Assembly (NCBI GenBank): GCA_951802195.1
Contig: OX637620.1
Span: 1,922,001 to 1,986,000, forward strand
Source: Tausonia pullulans
Lineage: Eukaryota; Basidiomycota; Tremellomycetes; Cystofilobasidiales; Mrakiaceae
Reading direction: 5' to 3'
Length of the DNA stretch: 64,000 nt
Positions within the stretch are counted from its first letter, which is position 1; each line of letters begins with the position of its first letter. Positions 21,352 through 33,900 of the stretch are shown one piece after another. The notes beneath the pieces are model-generated. The model saw nothing but the letters and a program-made list of their open reading frames with translations. It ran no database searches and was not told the DNA's origin. The position numbers and the translations under genes were made by a program.

Positions 21352-24300
21352 TCAGACTGCCCGCTGGCAGAGCGCCTTGTGCGGGACAACCATCTTCTCG
21401 CCGCTGCCCGGGAACTCGACCTGCCACTCATCGTCGTTGCGGTAGAACGTCCGCATCTCCCTCCCTCTGTATGCTCCCTTAACACCAACAACGTTCTGGC
21501 CGGGCCCATCTGGTTCGAGCGGAGCGAGCGAGTCGAGCGAGAGGTTCATGTCGAGCCCGCCGGCCGTGTGGATCTTGACAAGCGCCGTCCGACGGGCCGG
21601 GTCCGCTGAGAGAAGGGTGCCCTTAGTCTGAGCGAACCGACCCGTGGTGATCTGGACGAAGATGTTGGAGAGACCGAGGACCCAGTCCGGCGAGAGCTCC
21701 GACGATGTGTACCCTCCGCCACCGGCATGTGCTCCTCCCAGAGCACCAGGCGTTGGCGCTCCAGCAGGGGTAGCGTACGATGCTCCGGGCGTCTGTCCGT
21801 ATGACGGACCAGCACCAGGCGTAGCAGCAGCGGCGTACCCTCCCGGTCCACCGGGCGTCGGAGCGCCTCCTCCTCCCCATCCACCAGGCGTCGGTGCGCT
21901 CGCGCTTGCGCCATACGCAGGGCCCGGCGTCGGCGCTCCTCCGCCGTAAGCACCCGGCGTCGGGGCCGAATATGCGCCACTCAAGGCTCCTGGAGTCGGG
22001 GCGCTCCCGTAGGGCGCGGGTGTAGGTGCGCTGCCGTACGGGGCTGGCGTCGGCGCGCCACCGTAAGGGCCCGGTGTCGGACCAGACGAATAGCCCGCTC
22101 CCGGGGTCGGAGCACCCTGGTAGGGACCCGCCCCAGGGGTATCAGCCGTGGAGCCGTACACGCTAGCGCCACCGTACGAGGTACTCGGCTCGTCGTCATC
22201 GTACGCAGAAGCTCCTGCCCCTGCAGGCGTCGCGCTTGCATTCCACGCCGACGCGCCCGCTCCAGCCGGAGTCCGTGAGGACCCTCCAGCACCTGCAGGT
22301 GTCCGACCGAAGCCTCCCGCGCCGGCGGGCGTGCGCCCAGAGTCAGGCTGCCAGGCGGGTGTCCGGCTGTCGGGCTGCCACGCAGGCGTGCGGCCATTTC
22401 CGTAGGCCGGGGTCCGTCCACCGGCGGCGCGAGGTGTGGCGCTCCCCGGGATCCAGGCGGGCGTCTGCCCGCCAGCGTAAGGGTTCGGGGTGCGACCGAT
22501 GGCGTAGGCGGGCGTTTGACCGCCCTGGCTCGCGTAGGGGTTTGGAGTCCGGCCGGCGGCGTTGGACGCGAGGTACGGATTGAGACTCCCGGGAGGAGGC
22601 ATATTCGGATTGCCGTAGGCACCGCCGGCACCGGAGGCCATCGGCGGAGGCATGAGGACGGAGTCAAGGTCCGAGGTCTTGCCCGTGACAAGGCTGGGGG
22701 AAAAACGAAAGCGAGTCAGAGGAGGCAAGAGAGGCAGAAAAGAGGAGACACGCACTCCTTTTTCCGCAGGGAGCTGCGGGGAACGACAATCATCTTATTG
22801 CCCGACTGAAGCTCGACGCGGACCTTGTCGGCGTTGACGTCCTTGACGGTGCCAATCATGCCTTTGTTAATGCCTTTGACGACGACGACGTGCGTATCAA
22901 TGAGCCTATCCCTCGGTCCGCGGCCGACGAGCGCGGGCTGGGCGGTCTGAACATTGAAGATCGGGTTCTGCTTCGAATAGTCGGTTGTGGCTTTGGTCTT
23001 GGCTGCCGCTGAGGTAATTTGCCGGTTGCGGAGGACAAAGACACCCGAGTTCTCCTGAATCTCACGGTTGTAGAGCCAGATGAACGTTGAGCGGTAGATT
23101 TGGAGGATGGTGCCCTTGCGGTGCTGCGGGGAGGGCAGAGAAACGAAAAGACGGTCAGCAAGGCGATCGTAGGAGAGCGGAGAAGAGTTGAAGAGCACAC
23201 CTCGCCCTCGACCTCCTGGACCTGAGTGCCTATCCGGACCTCGAGACCCTCCGAGTCGATAGCGACAACCTGCTTGGCCTGCCGGGCGTTCTTAGAGCTG
23301 CTAATCTGGTGCGGCTGGACCGTCTTGACGGCGCCCGTCTGGTCGAGAACGCGGAAGGCGTCGCGCTCCGTCTTGAAGATGACACCGGACGTTTGGACGC
23401 TGAGAGTGGAGGGGGGCGGAGCTTGGTAAGTCCAGGCGGTGCGGGGCAGTGGAAAGAGGTAGTGACTATGTACTCAAGCTGGACGAGATCGTGCAGCTCG
23501 TACTGGCCAATCTGGTTCGCTCCGTTGCCGACCTCGGACGCCTCTCGGATGTCCTTCGAAAAGACGGTGACCTGAGAGAATACAGAGAGGTATGATATCA
23601 ACAGGGGAGGCGCTGGAGAAGAAGATGTAAGAAACACTCACCTCCTGCTGGTTGAGATCCGAGAGGAAGGTGACGATGTTGCCCGTGATAGAGAGGACGA
23701 GACCCGTCTCGTCGGTGTTGGAACCAGCCATGACTTTGACATGGTCTCCCGGCCGGAAGTTCTTGCGGACACTTCGTCCAGGGACCTCAATGCTCTGACC
23801 CTTTAGCGCGCCCTTGGAGGCCCGAATGGTGACGATCTCTCCTGCGATCGACTCGACGAGGCCGAGGAGACCCGTTTGCTCTCCTTCGTAGACTTCGACA
23901 TGATCTCCAGGCTGGAGAACGGCGATGGCGTTCTTGCGAGCCGTCTCAGCGATCATGCTGAGGTCGGCGCCATCGACGCCGTCGCCACCAGCCCCTCCTC
24001 CCGCAGCGAGACCCTTCTCGCCGGCAAAGCGCGAGATCTCCTCGAGCGTCGGATCAACGTTCTCGGTCGAAATGCCCATGACCTTGACGTCCTTCTCGAG
24101 GAACCCGTTCTTGAACGTGTCGCCTTGAAAGATAAACGAGCCGCCGCGAGAGATAACAGACCGGGCGCCATAGGCCCTTGCAACCTCCTCGTGTGAGAAG
24201 AAGCGAAGCGGCGGGCGACCCGCAAGCGCGATAGCGGCAGCGGACCCCTTCTTGCGCTTCTTCTCCGCCGCGTCGTCTTTGGGTGCCATGTCGATTCGAG

Positions 24301-25725
24301 GGATGAATTTGAGGCCTACCTCCTCGCCATTTTCAGTGACGTCGAGGACCTGGGCGAGGTCGCCCTGGTACTTGCCGCGCTTGATGCGGACCCACGTCCC
24401 CGGGACGATCTCGACTACTTTCTTCTTGAGCTTAAGAAGAGACGACATCTCTTCGATCGGGACGAGGTTGATCCCCCGGCCGACGAAGACTCCGACAAGC
24501 CCACGGATCGCGTTCTCGACGTGGCCGAGCGAGCGAGCCTCGACGTAGATCATACCGGGCAAAGAGTCCCTCTGAAAGGCCGAGTAGACCTCGAGCGGCG
24601 TCGGGCTGTACTCGAGGTCGATTGACTTGCGCATGATTGAAAAGACGATATCGCGCTCGCGACCGGGCTGGAAGAGCACGCACACGCATGCGTGAGCAAA
24701 GATGGACAAAGAGGAGGACGCGTTGTCGCGATTGATTCGAAAGACTGACCTTCACGCGGACTTGCCACAGGTTAGGATCGTCGACTGAGGGCATGAGGAG
24801 TCGCTGAGGGACCTGATCCGTATCGCCCTTGAACCTCGCCGCCTGAGAACGGACGTGTCGCTCCCTGAACTCCTCGGCGATGCGCTCAGCGTCGCGGTCG
24901 TCGAACTCACGGCGCCGACGGTCGAGTAGCTGGTTGTGTCGCTCAACGGCGCGAGCGTCGCCCTCGCGGTCGTCCGCCTGGCCGTCGTGGTCGATGAAAT
25001 CGGCGGCTAGAAGGGGAAGACAGAGCGGAGGATGATCAGTTCACAAAGCAACGAGAGGTGAAGCAACATGTCAACGACACGAGGAGACAGCTACGGACTC
25101 TCTTTCACAAAGTCATCCTCGTCCTCGTCCAGGTCCTCATCCTCATCGTCGACCTCAGCCTCAATATCGATGAACCTGTTGCGCTTCTGCTTCTTGTGGG
25201 GCTGCGGTGGCAGGCGTTCGCGTCAGTCGTGCTCGACGTGAGGATGGTTCGGTGTCCCTCCTCGCTCGTGCATTCGTTCTCTCCCGTTCGCGACGAGACT
25301 CACTCGTCTCCGGCCTCGCGTGTCCTGGCCCTCGTCCTCTTCGTCGTCCTCGTCCTCGTCATCTTCATCTTCGTCATCCTCATCATCATCGTCGTCATCA
25401 TCGTCATCGTTGTTCCTCTGGAGGGAAGGGGGAGGTGGGATCATGCGGCGGGCGGCAGTCAGCACATGTCCACACTCTCCCGCTTTCTTGCCAGTGACAG
25501 AGCACTAGACACAAAGCATGGTCAGGTGATATAGAGACGAACCCTCTTGCTGGAGTCTGTCCTCAACACGGCGTCCGCTTCCTCCTCATCTTCATCCTCC
25601 TCCTTCTGGACGCGTTTGGCCACGGGCGACGAGGGGGGCTCCTCGGACCCGGCGCTCCGCTGGTGATGGGCCGGCTGGGGGGACGAGGAGCGGTCGTCAT
25701 CGTCGGTGGGGGCCGGGGAGGACAT
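21352..25725 (-). CDS. SPT5: Transcription elongation factor SPT5 (DSIF large subunit)
   Basis: Large multi-exon gene of roughly 1,200 residues. Order: start [16 protein letters not shown]; a strongly acidic N-terminus with long D/E runs encoded near 25340-25420; the NGN domain ([16 protein letters not shown] through [20 protein letters not shown]); several KOW modules ([76 protein letters not shown]); then the C-terminal repeat region with many R-T-P-A/N-x and T-P-G-A-Y units; and a last KOW ending [20 protein letters not shown]. With SPT4 it binds RNA polymerase II and supports processive elongation and RNA processing. The TP-rich repeats are the expected sites for Bur1/Cdk9-type phosphorylation. 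It is head-to-head with SEC61. Confidence 0.93.
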
Positions 25726-26086
25726 CTCGGCGAACCGGGTGGGGAAGGTGGTGGTGGGGTGAGTGCTGGAGGAGAGAATGCGTGTCGGGAGGCGAACGCG
25801 GGAAAGAGAGGCGAGGCAGCGGAAAGGGAACACGGCCCATCTCCATGGCGACCGGTGAGATGCCACATCGGTATTTCCTTACTTTAATACCTAATGTGGA
25901 TATGTAATGAGACAGCTGTAATATCCAAGGGCATAGAGTACATGAGATCAAGCTCTTTAAGCCACATATAGGCCTCACTGTTGCGCGTGGTGGCCTCGGT
26001 AGGCGAGGCTCGTTCCGACCCGCCCGCCAGCAACGCGCCCCCTCGGGTTCATCTCAAACGACGACGACTGCACACCGACAGACGAC
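25726..26086. promoter_or_regulatory. Shared bidirectional promoter region, SPT5/SEC61
   Basis: Only 361 bp separate the two divergent start codons, so both promoters must lie here. No specific factor site could be assigned by eye. Confidence 0.55.
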
Positions 26087-28351
26087 ATGGGCTGTCAGCA
26101 TGCACTCCTCCTTCGCCCATCTCATATTCCTTCCCAGTACGCCCACTGATGCCGCCGTCTTCCTCCAGTCCGCTTCCTCAACCTCGTCCGGCCGTTTCAG
26201 GCTTTCCTCGTCAGTCGTTGCCAACGCTTGACCCGCGTCTCCCGCTCTCCTCAGCCCTGCGACTGACATGCCTCCCTCTCTCCACGCATTCAGCCCGAGA
26301 TCGCGGCACCGGATGCCAAGGTCCGTAATTTAGTTGTTCTGGCCTAGAAGGACGAGATCGAGGCAGAAGGAATGTGGGCCAGGCAGTCAGCAGATACGTC
26401 TGGACTGGCCTAGCTTCGCCAGGATCCGTCTGCCAGCACACGCCCGGCCCTCCTTTGGCCTTCCCTGTCGTTGTCGTTATCCGCCTCGCTGGCGATGTCC
26501 CGTGTTGCTGACACATCTGCGTATACTCTGTCTCCAGGTCTCCTTCCAGCACAAGGCTGCCTGGACGGCTGTGACCCTCATCATCTTCCTCGTCTGCTCC
26601 CAAGTCCCTCTCTACGGTATCATGTCATCCGACTCGAGTGACCCCCTCTATTGGATGCGGGTCATCCTTGCCAGCAACAGGTCAGTCCCTCGCTCCTGAC
26701 CTTGCGTTCTGAAGCCCTTCCTCTCGCGGGCGTGTGTTTGATCTCGCTAGCCGTCTGTGCGATCTCGACGCGCTGACACCGCCTGTTCGCTGGCGCACCC
26801 AGGGGAACCCTCATGGAACTCGGAATCACCCCCATCATTACCTCCGGCATGATCATCCAGCTTCTCACCGGCGCTCAGCTCATTGAGGTCGACCTCAGCG
26901 TCCCTGAGGATCGCGCCCTCTACGGCGCTGCCCAGAAGCGTGAGTCGGCTGGTGGATTCAGGCACGTCGTACCAGCCCGCCGCCCTTCGCTGACAGCCGC
27001 CTCTCCCTCCTCCCTCCTCCCTCCCCCGCCCAGTTTTCGCCCTCATCATCGCATTCGGGCAGGCTACTGTCTATGTCCTCACGGGACTCTACGGCCAGCC
27101 CTCAGACCTCGGAGCCGGAGTCTGCCTGCTTCTCATCCTCCAGCTCGTCGCCGCCTCTCTCATCGTTCTCCTCCTCGACGAGCTCCTCCAGAAGGGCTAC
27201 GGTCTCGGCTCGGGCATTTCGCTCTTCATTGCTACCAACATCTGCGAGACCATCATCTGGAAGGCGCTCTCCCCAACGACGGTCAACACCGGCAAGGGCC
27301 CCGAGTTTGAGGGTGCCCTCATCGCGCTCTTCCACCTCCTCATGGCTCGGTCCAGCAAGTCGCGGGCCCTCAAGGAGGCCTTCTACCGCGACAAGCTCCC
27401 GAACGTCATGAACCTCCTCGCGACCGTCGCCGTCTTTGCCGCAGTTATCTACCTTCAGGGCTTCCGGGTCGAGATCCCCGTCAAGAGCAACCGCAACAAG
27501 GGACAGCGAGGAACGTTCCCCGTCAAGCTCTTCTACACGTCCAACATGCCCATCATGCTCGAGAGCGCCCTCACGTCCAACGTATTCCTCGTCAGCCAGA
27601 TGCTCTTCTCCCGCTTCCCGGAAAACCTCTTTGTGAAGCTTCTCGGCGTCTGGGAAGTGAGTGGGCGGCGTTCCCTCGATCTGTTCGTTGGACGAGACTG
27701 ATCTTCCTCGTTCCATTCTCCAGCCTATTAAGGAGTCGTCTCAGCTCTCAGCCATCTCTGGCATCGCCTACTACATGTCACCTCCTCACACGTTCAAGGA
27801 GCTCTTCTCGGACCCGCTCCACACGGCGATCTACATCACCTTCACTGTCTCTGCTGTGCGTGCTCTCCCTCCATCTCCCCCTCTATCTAATCTAATCCTG
27901 CCCCTCCCCTCCTCCCCCCCTTCTACATACAAGTGTGCTCTCTTCTCCAAGACCTGGATCGAGGTCTCAGGATCGGGCCCCCGCGAAGTCGCCAAGCAGC
28001 TCAAGGAGCAAGGCATGGTCCCCGCCCTCCACCGGGACGCGTCGATGTACAAGGAGCTCAAGCAGGTCATCCCGACCGCTGCGGCTTTCGGTGGCGCCGT
28101 CCTGGGACTGCTCTCCGTTGCGGCGGACCTTTCGGGGGCGCTTGCTGGTGGAACTGGAATCTTGATGGCTGTCACGACGATCTACAGCTGTGAGTTGGCG
28201 TTGGGCGTTGTGCTTGGTGGGCAATGGCGTCTATTGACGACATCTCCTCGACAGACTGGGAGATTGGCATGAGGGAAACCGCTGGCGAGATGGGGGCACT
28301 GGCCGACCTTCGTGCGTCGCTCTCGATTTTTCTTCCCTTCTCGCAGTGTGA
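26087..28351 (+). CDS. SEC61: Sec61 alpha, ER protein-conducting channel
   Basis: Pore subunit of the ER translocon. Ten exons: 26087-26093, 26169-26209, 26294-26320, 26538-26680, 26803-26939, 27034-27656, 27724-27855, 27934-28189, 28255-28311 and 28347-28351. They sum to 1428 nt, giving 475 residues, the normal Sec61-alpha length. Exon 1 is only ATGGGCT. Joined to exon 2 it gives [16 protein letters not shown], matching the family N-terminus. Diagnostic blocks are [69 protein letters not shown] and [12 protein letters not shown]. The last exon adds just TG plus TGA. The start and microexons are inferred from frame and conservation, not transcripts. Confidence 0.95.
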
Positions 28352-28757
28352 GCCAAGAAGTTGACCCCTCAATGTTGCATTTTATCCAGTTGGTTAAGCG
28401 TCGGACCAGAAGCCACCGTGTCCGCTGCTGGAGCCCTAGATGGGTCTGCGCGGAGAGTGTCGGCTGGAGTATGGCGAGGAGAGAAGGGAGGAGGGTGGAA
28501 GGGGAGGGAGAAGAGAGAATCAACAAAAGTATCGAGAATCAACACACATCCATTCGTCTTGCCTTTTTGCCCCTGGTTGTGCGTGCAGAAAGAGAGAGGA
28601 AAGCCGCCCTCGTAAAAGGAGGCGGCTGGGTCCGACGGCAGGAGAACGAAGTCGTGTGACAGCGCGCCCCGCGTCTCGATCTGACTCCTCACGGTCAGCG
28701 CGTCGTCAGTCAGCCCTCAACGGGTTCCCTCGAACCACCACGACTTCCTCGCCTATC
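28352..28757. other. Intergenic region
   Basis: SEC61 3' flank and promoter of the PHO13-like gene. Nothing else seen. Confidence 0.5.
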
Positions 28758-30428
28758 ATGTCCAAGCATCTGAAGTCCTACGAGGACCTTAAAGCCTCCC
28801 TTGACCAGTTCGACACCATTCTTCTTGACTGCGATGGCGTAAGTATTCTTATCGCGTTCCTTCGAGACGCGGTTCGGGGTTCAAGAGACGCGCGCTCACT
28901 CCTCCTTTCTTCCTTCCCTCATGTGTCTTCAATGACAACAGGTCATCTGGCATGGAGACAGCATGATTCCTAATGTCAAGGAGGCCCTTGACTTTTTCCG
29001 CGTCTCGGGTAAGCAGAGCAAGAACGGATGGATGAACGCGCACTAGTGGGGAAGGAGGCTGACGTTTGTGTTACCTCCCTTCCGTCAGGCAAGGACATTG
29101 TCTTTGTCACGAACAACGCGACCAAGTCGCGGAGGCAGTACAAGGCCAAGTTTGACAAGCTCGGGATCCAGGCGTCCGAGGTGCGTTGTCTCGCTTGTGT
29201 TTCCCCCCTGAGGAGAGAGAGACGTTGCACGCGCGCGCAGGCGCGCTTCAGGTGAATTCTTTGCTAATCCTCTACTTCGAATCCTCAGGAGGAGATCTTT
29301 GGCAGCGCCTACGCGAGCGCTGTCTACCTCTCGACGGTCCTAAACTTCCCCAAGGACAAGAAGGTCTACGTCATTGGCGAGGCGGGGCTCGAGGAGGAGC
29401 TCGATTCGGAGGGGATCCGGCATTGCGGTGGCTCGGTGAGTCCCACCTTCTTCGCCTAGAGAGAAGGACAGAGATGAGGACGGGTTGTTCTGGGGCGGCC
29501 GGGGGGATTCCGACCTGTCGAAGAGAGAGAAAGAGAGACCCGCTGACAGACTATGCCCCTTCTCTTTCTCGTTCCGCACGCACTTCCATCTTTCAGGATC
29601 CGGCCGACAAGATCTTCCTCCCCTCGCTTGACTTTGCCTCAGTCAAGAATGACCCTGAGATTGGCGCTGTTCTCTGCGGGTACGTCGGTCCCCCCCGGTT
29701 GTCGAACCTTACTCATTCGTCCCTGACCTTCGCTTCCCTTCTCCTCTCTCACCACCAGCTTTGACACTGCTATCAACTACAACAAGATCGCCAAGGCCCA
29801 CCTTGCCCTCATGCAGAACGACGGCTGCCACTTCGTTCTCACGAACTCCGACTCGACGTTCCCAGCCAATGGGACATTCTACCCTGGCTCCGGAGCCATC
29901 TCAGCCTCACTGAGGTACTCGACGGGCAAGACGCCGATTGTGGTCGGCAAACCGAACAAGAGCATGATGGATTGCATTGTGGAGAAGTGAGCAGGCTTCT
30001 CGCTGGATTGGCGTGGAGTGGAAAGAAGACTAAGTGGGTCAATTTAACCCGATAGGCGCCACTTTGACCGGTCGAGAACGCTCATGATCGGAGACCGGCT
30101 CAACACGGACATTGAGGTGAGCAGGACCCTCTCTCTTCTCTCTCTTCTCTATCATGGCCCCAGCAGACCCTGATCCCCGCACTTTTAATTTTTATTTTTA
30201 CCTTCAACTTAGTTTGGCAACACCGGTCCGTTTCGTTCCCCCGTTCCCCCTCCCTCTGTCTCCTCTCTCCTGACTCTCTCCCACCCATCCGCTTGATCTC
30301 TCACAGGAGGCACCTCGACCCTCCTCGTCCTCACGGGCGTTAACCAGATCGCCGACATTGAGCCCTCGGGCACGACGCCTACGTTCATCGTCGACTCGCT
30401 CGGCGACTTTGCTGCGCTCGCAAAGTGA
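28758..30428 (+). CDS. PHO13: HAD-family 4-nitrophenylphosphatase / phosphoglycolate phosphatase
   Basis: Starts MSKHLKSYEDLKASLDQFD. HAD motif I reads TILLDCDGVIWHGD (nucleophile and acid aspartates, split by an intron at 28839-28941). Motif II reads IVFVTNNATKSRRQY, the lysine/motif III region PIVVGKPNKSMMDC, and motif IV LMIGDRLNTDIEFG, followed by GGTSTLLVLTGV. This is the full order of the cap-C2 HAD phosphatases typified by yeast Pho13, which clears toxic side products such as 2-phosphoglycolate; the substrate here is inferred from the family. The gene is divided by about six short introns. The stop is at 30426-30428. It converges on the uncharacterised gene at 30997. Confidence 0.92.
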
Positions 30429-30996
30429 GCCGCGAAGCCGCCGCCGCCGCCGCTCTTGGAGGAAGGAAGAAAATGGGAAATATGAGATAGAGGCAAGATT
30501 TTGTTATTAGATGGGCTCTGCTCGCCTCGCTGAGAAGGGACAAGGGGCGTCATGCATAATAGAACGTGGTGGAAGAAGGGTGGAAGCCACATCGATGGAA
30601 CAGGAGAACGAACGGAAGAGCACAAACAAAAGAAGGAAAGGACGGCGGCCCCAAGAGGATGACGAGCGACCAGCTAATGGAAGGAAGATCAGAGGGATCG
30701 AAAGAAGGGGCGGTATGATAGAGTAAAGTTAGAGGGAGGGGAAAAGGACGCGAGAGGACAAAGGACAAAGGGATAGAGGCATCGGAGAAGTCCATAAGGA
30801 AGGTGACCCGGGGTGTGGGGGGAGGGAGCGGAGAAAGTCATGTCGTCGTGGAAGGGAAGAGGAGAACGGGAAGAATAAATAAATGAGACGGAAGCGAGAG
30901 AGAGAAAGCTCGTGTCGCCGGGGGTGTCGAGAGGCAGTGCGGCGTCAGAGGGAGGGAGAGAAGAGGGAGAAGGAAGGAGTCACCGGGGGCGAGCAA
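30429..30996. other. Intergenic region between convergent genes
   Basis: AG-rich 3' flanks of two convergent genes. No RNA gene or coding signal supported. Confidence 0.5.
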
Positions 30997-33900
30997 TCAG
31001 ATCGCAGCGAAGATGACCGCTGCAATTAACAGGAAGAGGATCGAGAATCAGCGACGAGCGTCTCCCCACTGCTAGAAGATTGAGACACCCACCAAGAGTC
31101 ATCCCCGGAATAACAACAGCCCCGCTCAACATAGCGGCGATCCTGTTGCGCCAAACCCACCGGTTCGGGTTATCGCTCCTGAGCGCAGGGAGAGCCCATC
31201 GGCTGCCTTTGCCTTTTTCATTTGGGCGCGGATGACTCCCTCGCCCCCGAATAAACGGCTGCTGGAATTTGCTGTTGGCGTCCACTGAGGTTGATGGTGA
31301 CCAGCTCGTCATCGTTGGGGGATGGGCCTGCCTGAACGAAGTAGGCCTCCATCGGAGCTCTGGTGAGCTGTCAGCACTGGACAGTCGGTTCAATGCCGCC
31401 CTGCCGAGGAAGGCCGAGGGGAGCTGCGCGCCTTGAAGCTTGGTGAGTAAAACACGGCCGTCCGTGGAGAGGCCCCAGCCGCCAATGACCCAGCACCCTG
31501 CGTACGAGCAAGGGGAGTCAGTTTGACATATCGAAAGCGAAAACGGAAGAGGACGACGTACAAGGTCCGAGGAGGAATCCAAGGAAGAAGATGAGCTGAG
31601 CCGGCAAGAGGGCCTCGAGCCACACCAGAGGCGACGACACGAATTGCTCAAGTGTCTCGTAGAGCGAGAGCGGCCGTTGCGTGACTGATGCCGTCGTCGG
31701 GTCTGGCTGTTGATCGCGCGAGAATGAGTCGTCCGATCGGCGGGTCGTGGTGGATTCGTCGTTGAAAGTGAGAGTGGGCGTCGTCGGGGCGAGCGTCGTA
31801 GGCTGGAGGCTGGAGCTTGTTGAAATAGAGGACGGCGAGCCGTGGGAATGGGCGAAGTGCTCGACGTGGAATGCGTCTGTGGAGGTCGCAGGGTGATGAG
31901 AGATAGAGGTCGAGTACGTCTTCTCGTTGAAGACACGAGAAGCCTTGCGTCGCTGAAGTTTCTCATCGGCCGATGATAGAGCAGTCGAACCAAACGCCGA
32001 CTGTCCATCTCCCAAGACTGAGCCTCTCACACGATGCTTAAGCACCGAGCCAGACCTCCGGTGAGAACGAAGCCGATCGGCAAATGCCTCCGCAGGCGGA
32101 TCGACAAACATCGCATGGAGTTGGAGAGGCTGCTGGTTTGAGACAACCGAGGCAGACACACCACCAAGCAAGGCTGATTGACAATGGGGCCCTACGGCTG
32201 GCGGCTGCTGTTTGGTCGGCGACGACGATGTCTCCGGTCGGGTTCCCTCCTGCTCCTCTTCATTATCTTCGGCAGCGCCCCCGCGCCCTTCCTCGAGCTC
32301 GATTTTGGAAGGCGAACCCTTGATTATCGGAAGGAGCGTGAGCCTTGCCGACGCTCCTAGCGACTTGAGCGGCTGCTGTAACCTCGCGATGGCCGGAGGC
32401 GGCGCGAGGACAAGGGGTCGCAGCCCGCGAGGTGGTGGTGCGATGACGGTGGAATGGTAAGACCTTTCCACTGGCTCATCGTCCTGGGACGGCGTCAATG
32501 ACGACGAGACAGATCCCCGGCGCTCCCGGTTATTCGATGGAGCGCTGGCGATCACCGCGGGTGGAGGGAGCCTTAGGGGTCCACCAAACGTCGACGTGGA
32601 GCCCGCTGAGCTGGGGATCGGGAAAGGGTAGCCGCTGTTATTGGGGCTCGGCGGTGGCAGGAGCGGGGAGGAGGGAACCGCAGCGGGATGCCAGACGTTT
32701 TCGCCCGGTGCATTACCGAAAGATGAGTCGGATGTCGAGTACGGCAGCGCGGCGACGGGCGCGGTGGTGACGTTGGTGGGGCTCGAGGGACGAGGGGAGG
32801 TGATCCAGGGTCGCCACCCGCGAACGAGGGAGCCGGCCAAGGTGGAGATCGTGGAGCCAGACTGGGAGGGTCTCCTGCCACCCTCGCCGCGCTCGAGGTG
32901 GTCTCCTGGGTCTGTCCAGGCGCCGTAGGGATCATCGCTCGCGTGAGCGGCTGACAGCGACGGTGGCGCAGGGAACGAAAAGGACGTGGGCGAAACGAGG
33001 TACGGCGTCGAGGAGGAAGCACCGCCGAACCAGGTGCGCCAGCTCGAGCGCGAGGCGGGCTGCTGCTGCTGCTGCTGTTCTGTTGAAAAGGTCAGAGAGG
33101 TGGGCGTTGGAGGTGGAGGGGATGCCGGAGCGGGTTCCTGCAGTGAAACGAGGAAGGCCGGTGAGAACTGCCAGTGACAAAGAAGGAGAAGGCCCATGAA
33201 CTAACCATGCCTCCGTCCCAGATGTACCTCCCTCGGAGACCAAGCCCGACGACCCCTTCACTGAGGCTCTTCTTCATCGTCTGCTCTTCGAGCTCTGCAA
33301 CATCTTCCACTCGGCTTTGGCCTTCCTCCTTGTTCGCTGTGGCACCAAGGGGAGAAGACATGGGACTGCGATATGAGATCGACGGCTGACGACGTGCGAC
33401 CGGCTTCGTAGACAATGACCGAGGTGGTGAGCCCATAGAGGACGGGAGAGCGGCGTGTGAGTCGGTCCTAGGGGAATCGGCGGCGCCAGAGTGGTGGTAC
33501 GAGATGGACGGCTTCCGAGCGTGAGCCGCCGACGCCCGGCGGAGGGCTGACCTTGAGGGAGAAGCACCCGAGGAAGGAGACGACGCAATGGCGGGCGGAG
33601 TCGACGGCGAGGAAAACACCGAGACAGGCGTCGGTGGGAGGGAGCAGCCTTCGTCTCCGGCGCGAGAGGGGAGTGGAGGGGTTACGAACGCCGAGGGGGA
33701 GGGAAGTCTCACATCCGAGACCGGGGGAGGCGTCATAAGGAGCGTCGGGCCAGAGAACGGTGGCCGTGGTAGTGGTTGTGCATGGCAAACGACAGCTGGG
33801 ACGGCATCTCGCTCCCAGGAGAAGAGGAAGTCACATTCGGAGCTGCCATCCTCGGAGACCGACTCGATGAGGGACGTGCGAGACCCCTCGCGAGGATCGA

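Noticed and set aside
25223-25508. Long Ser-only and Asp-only readings on opposite strands
   Set aside because: Both are shadows of one GAT/TCA-rich stretch. The real coding use is the acidic N-terminus of SPT5 on the minus strand.
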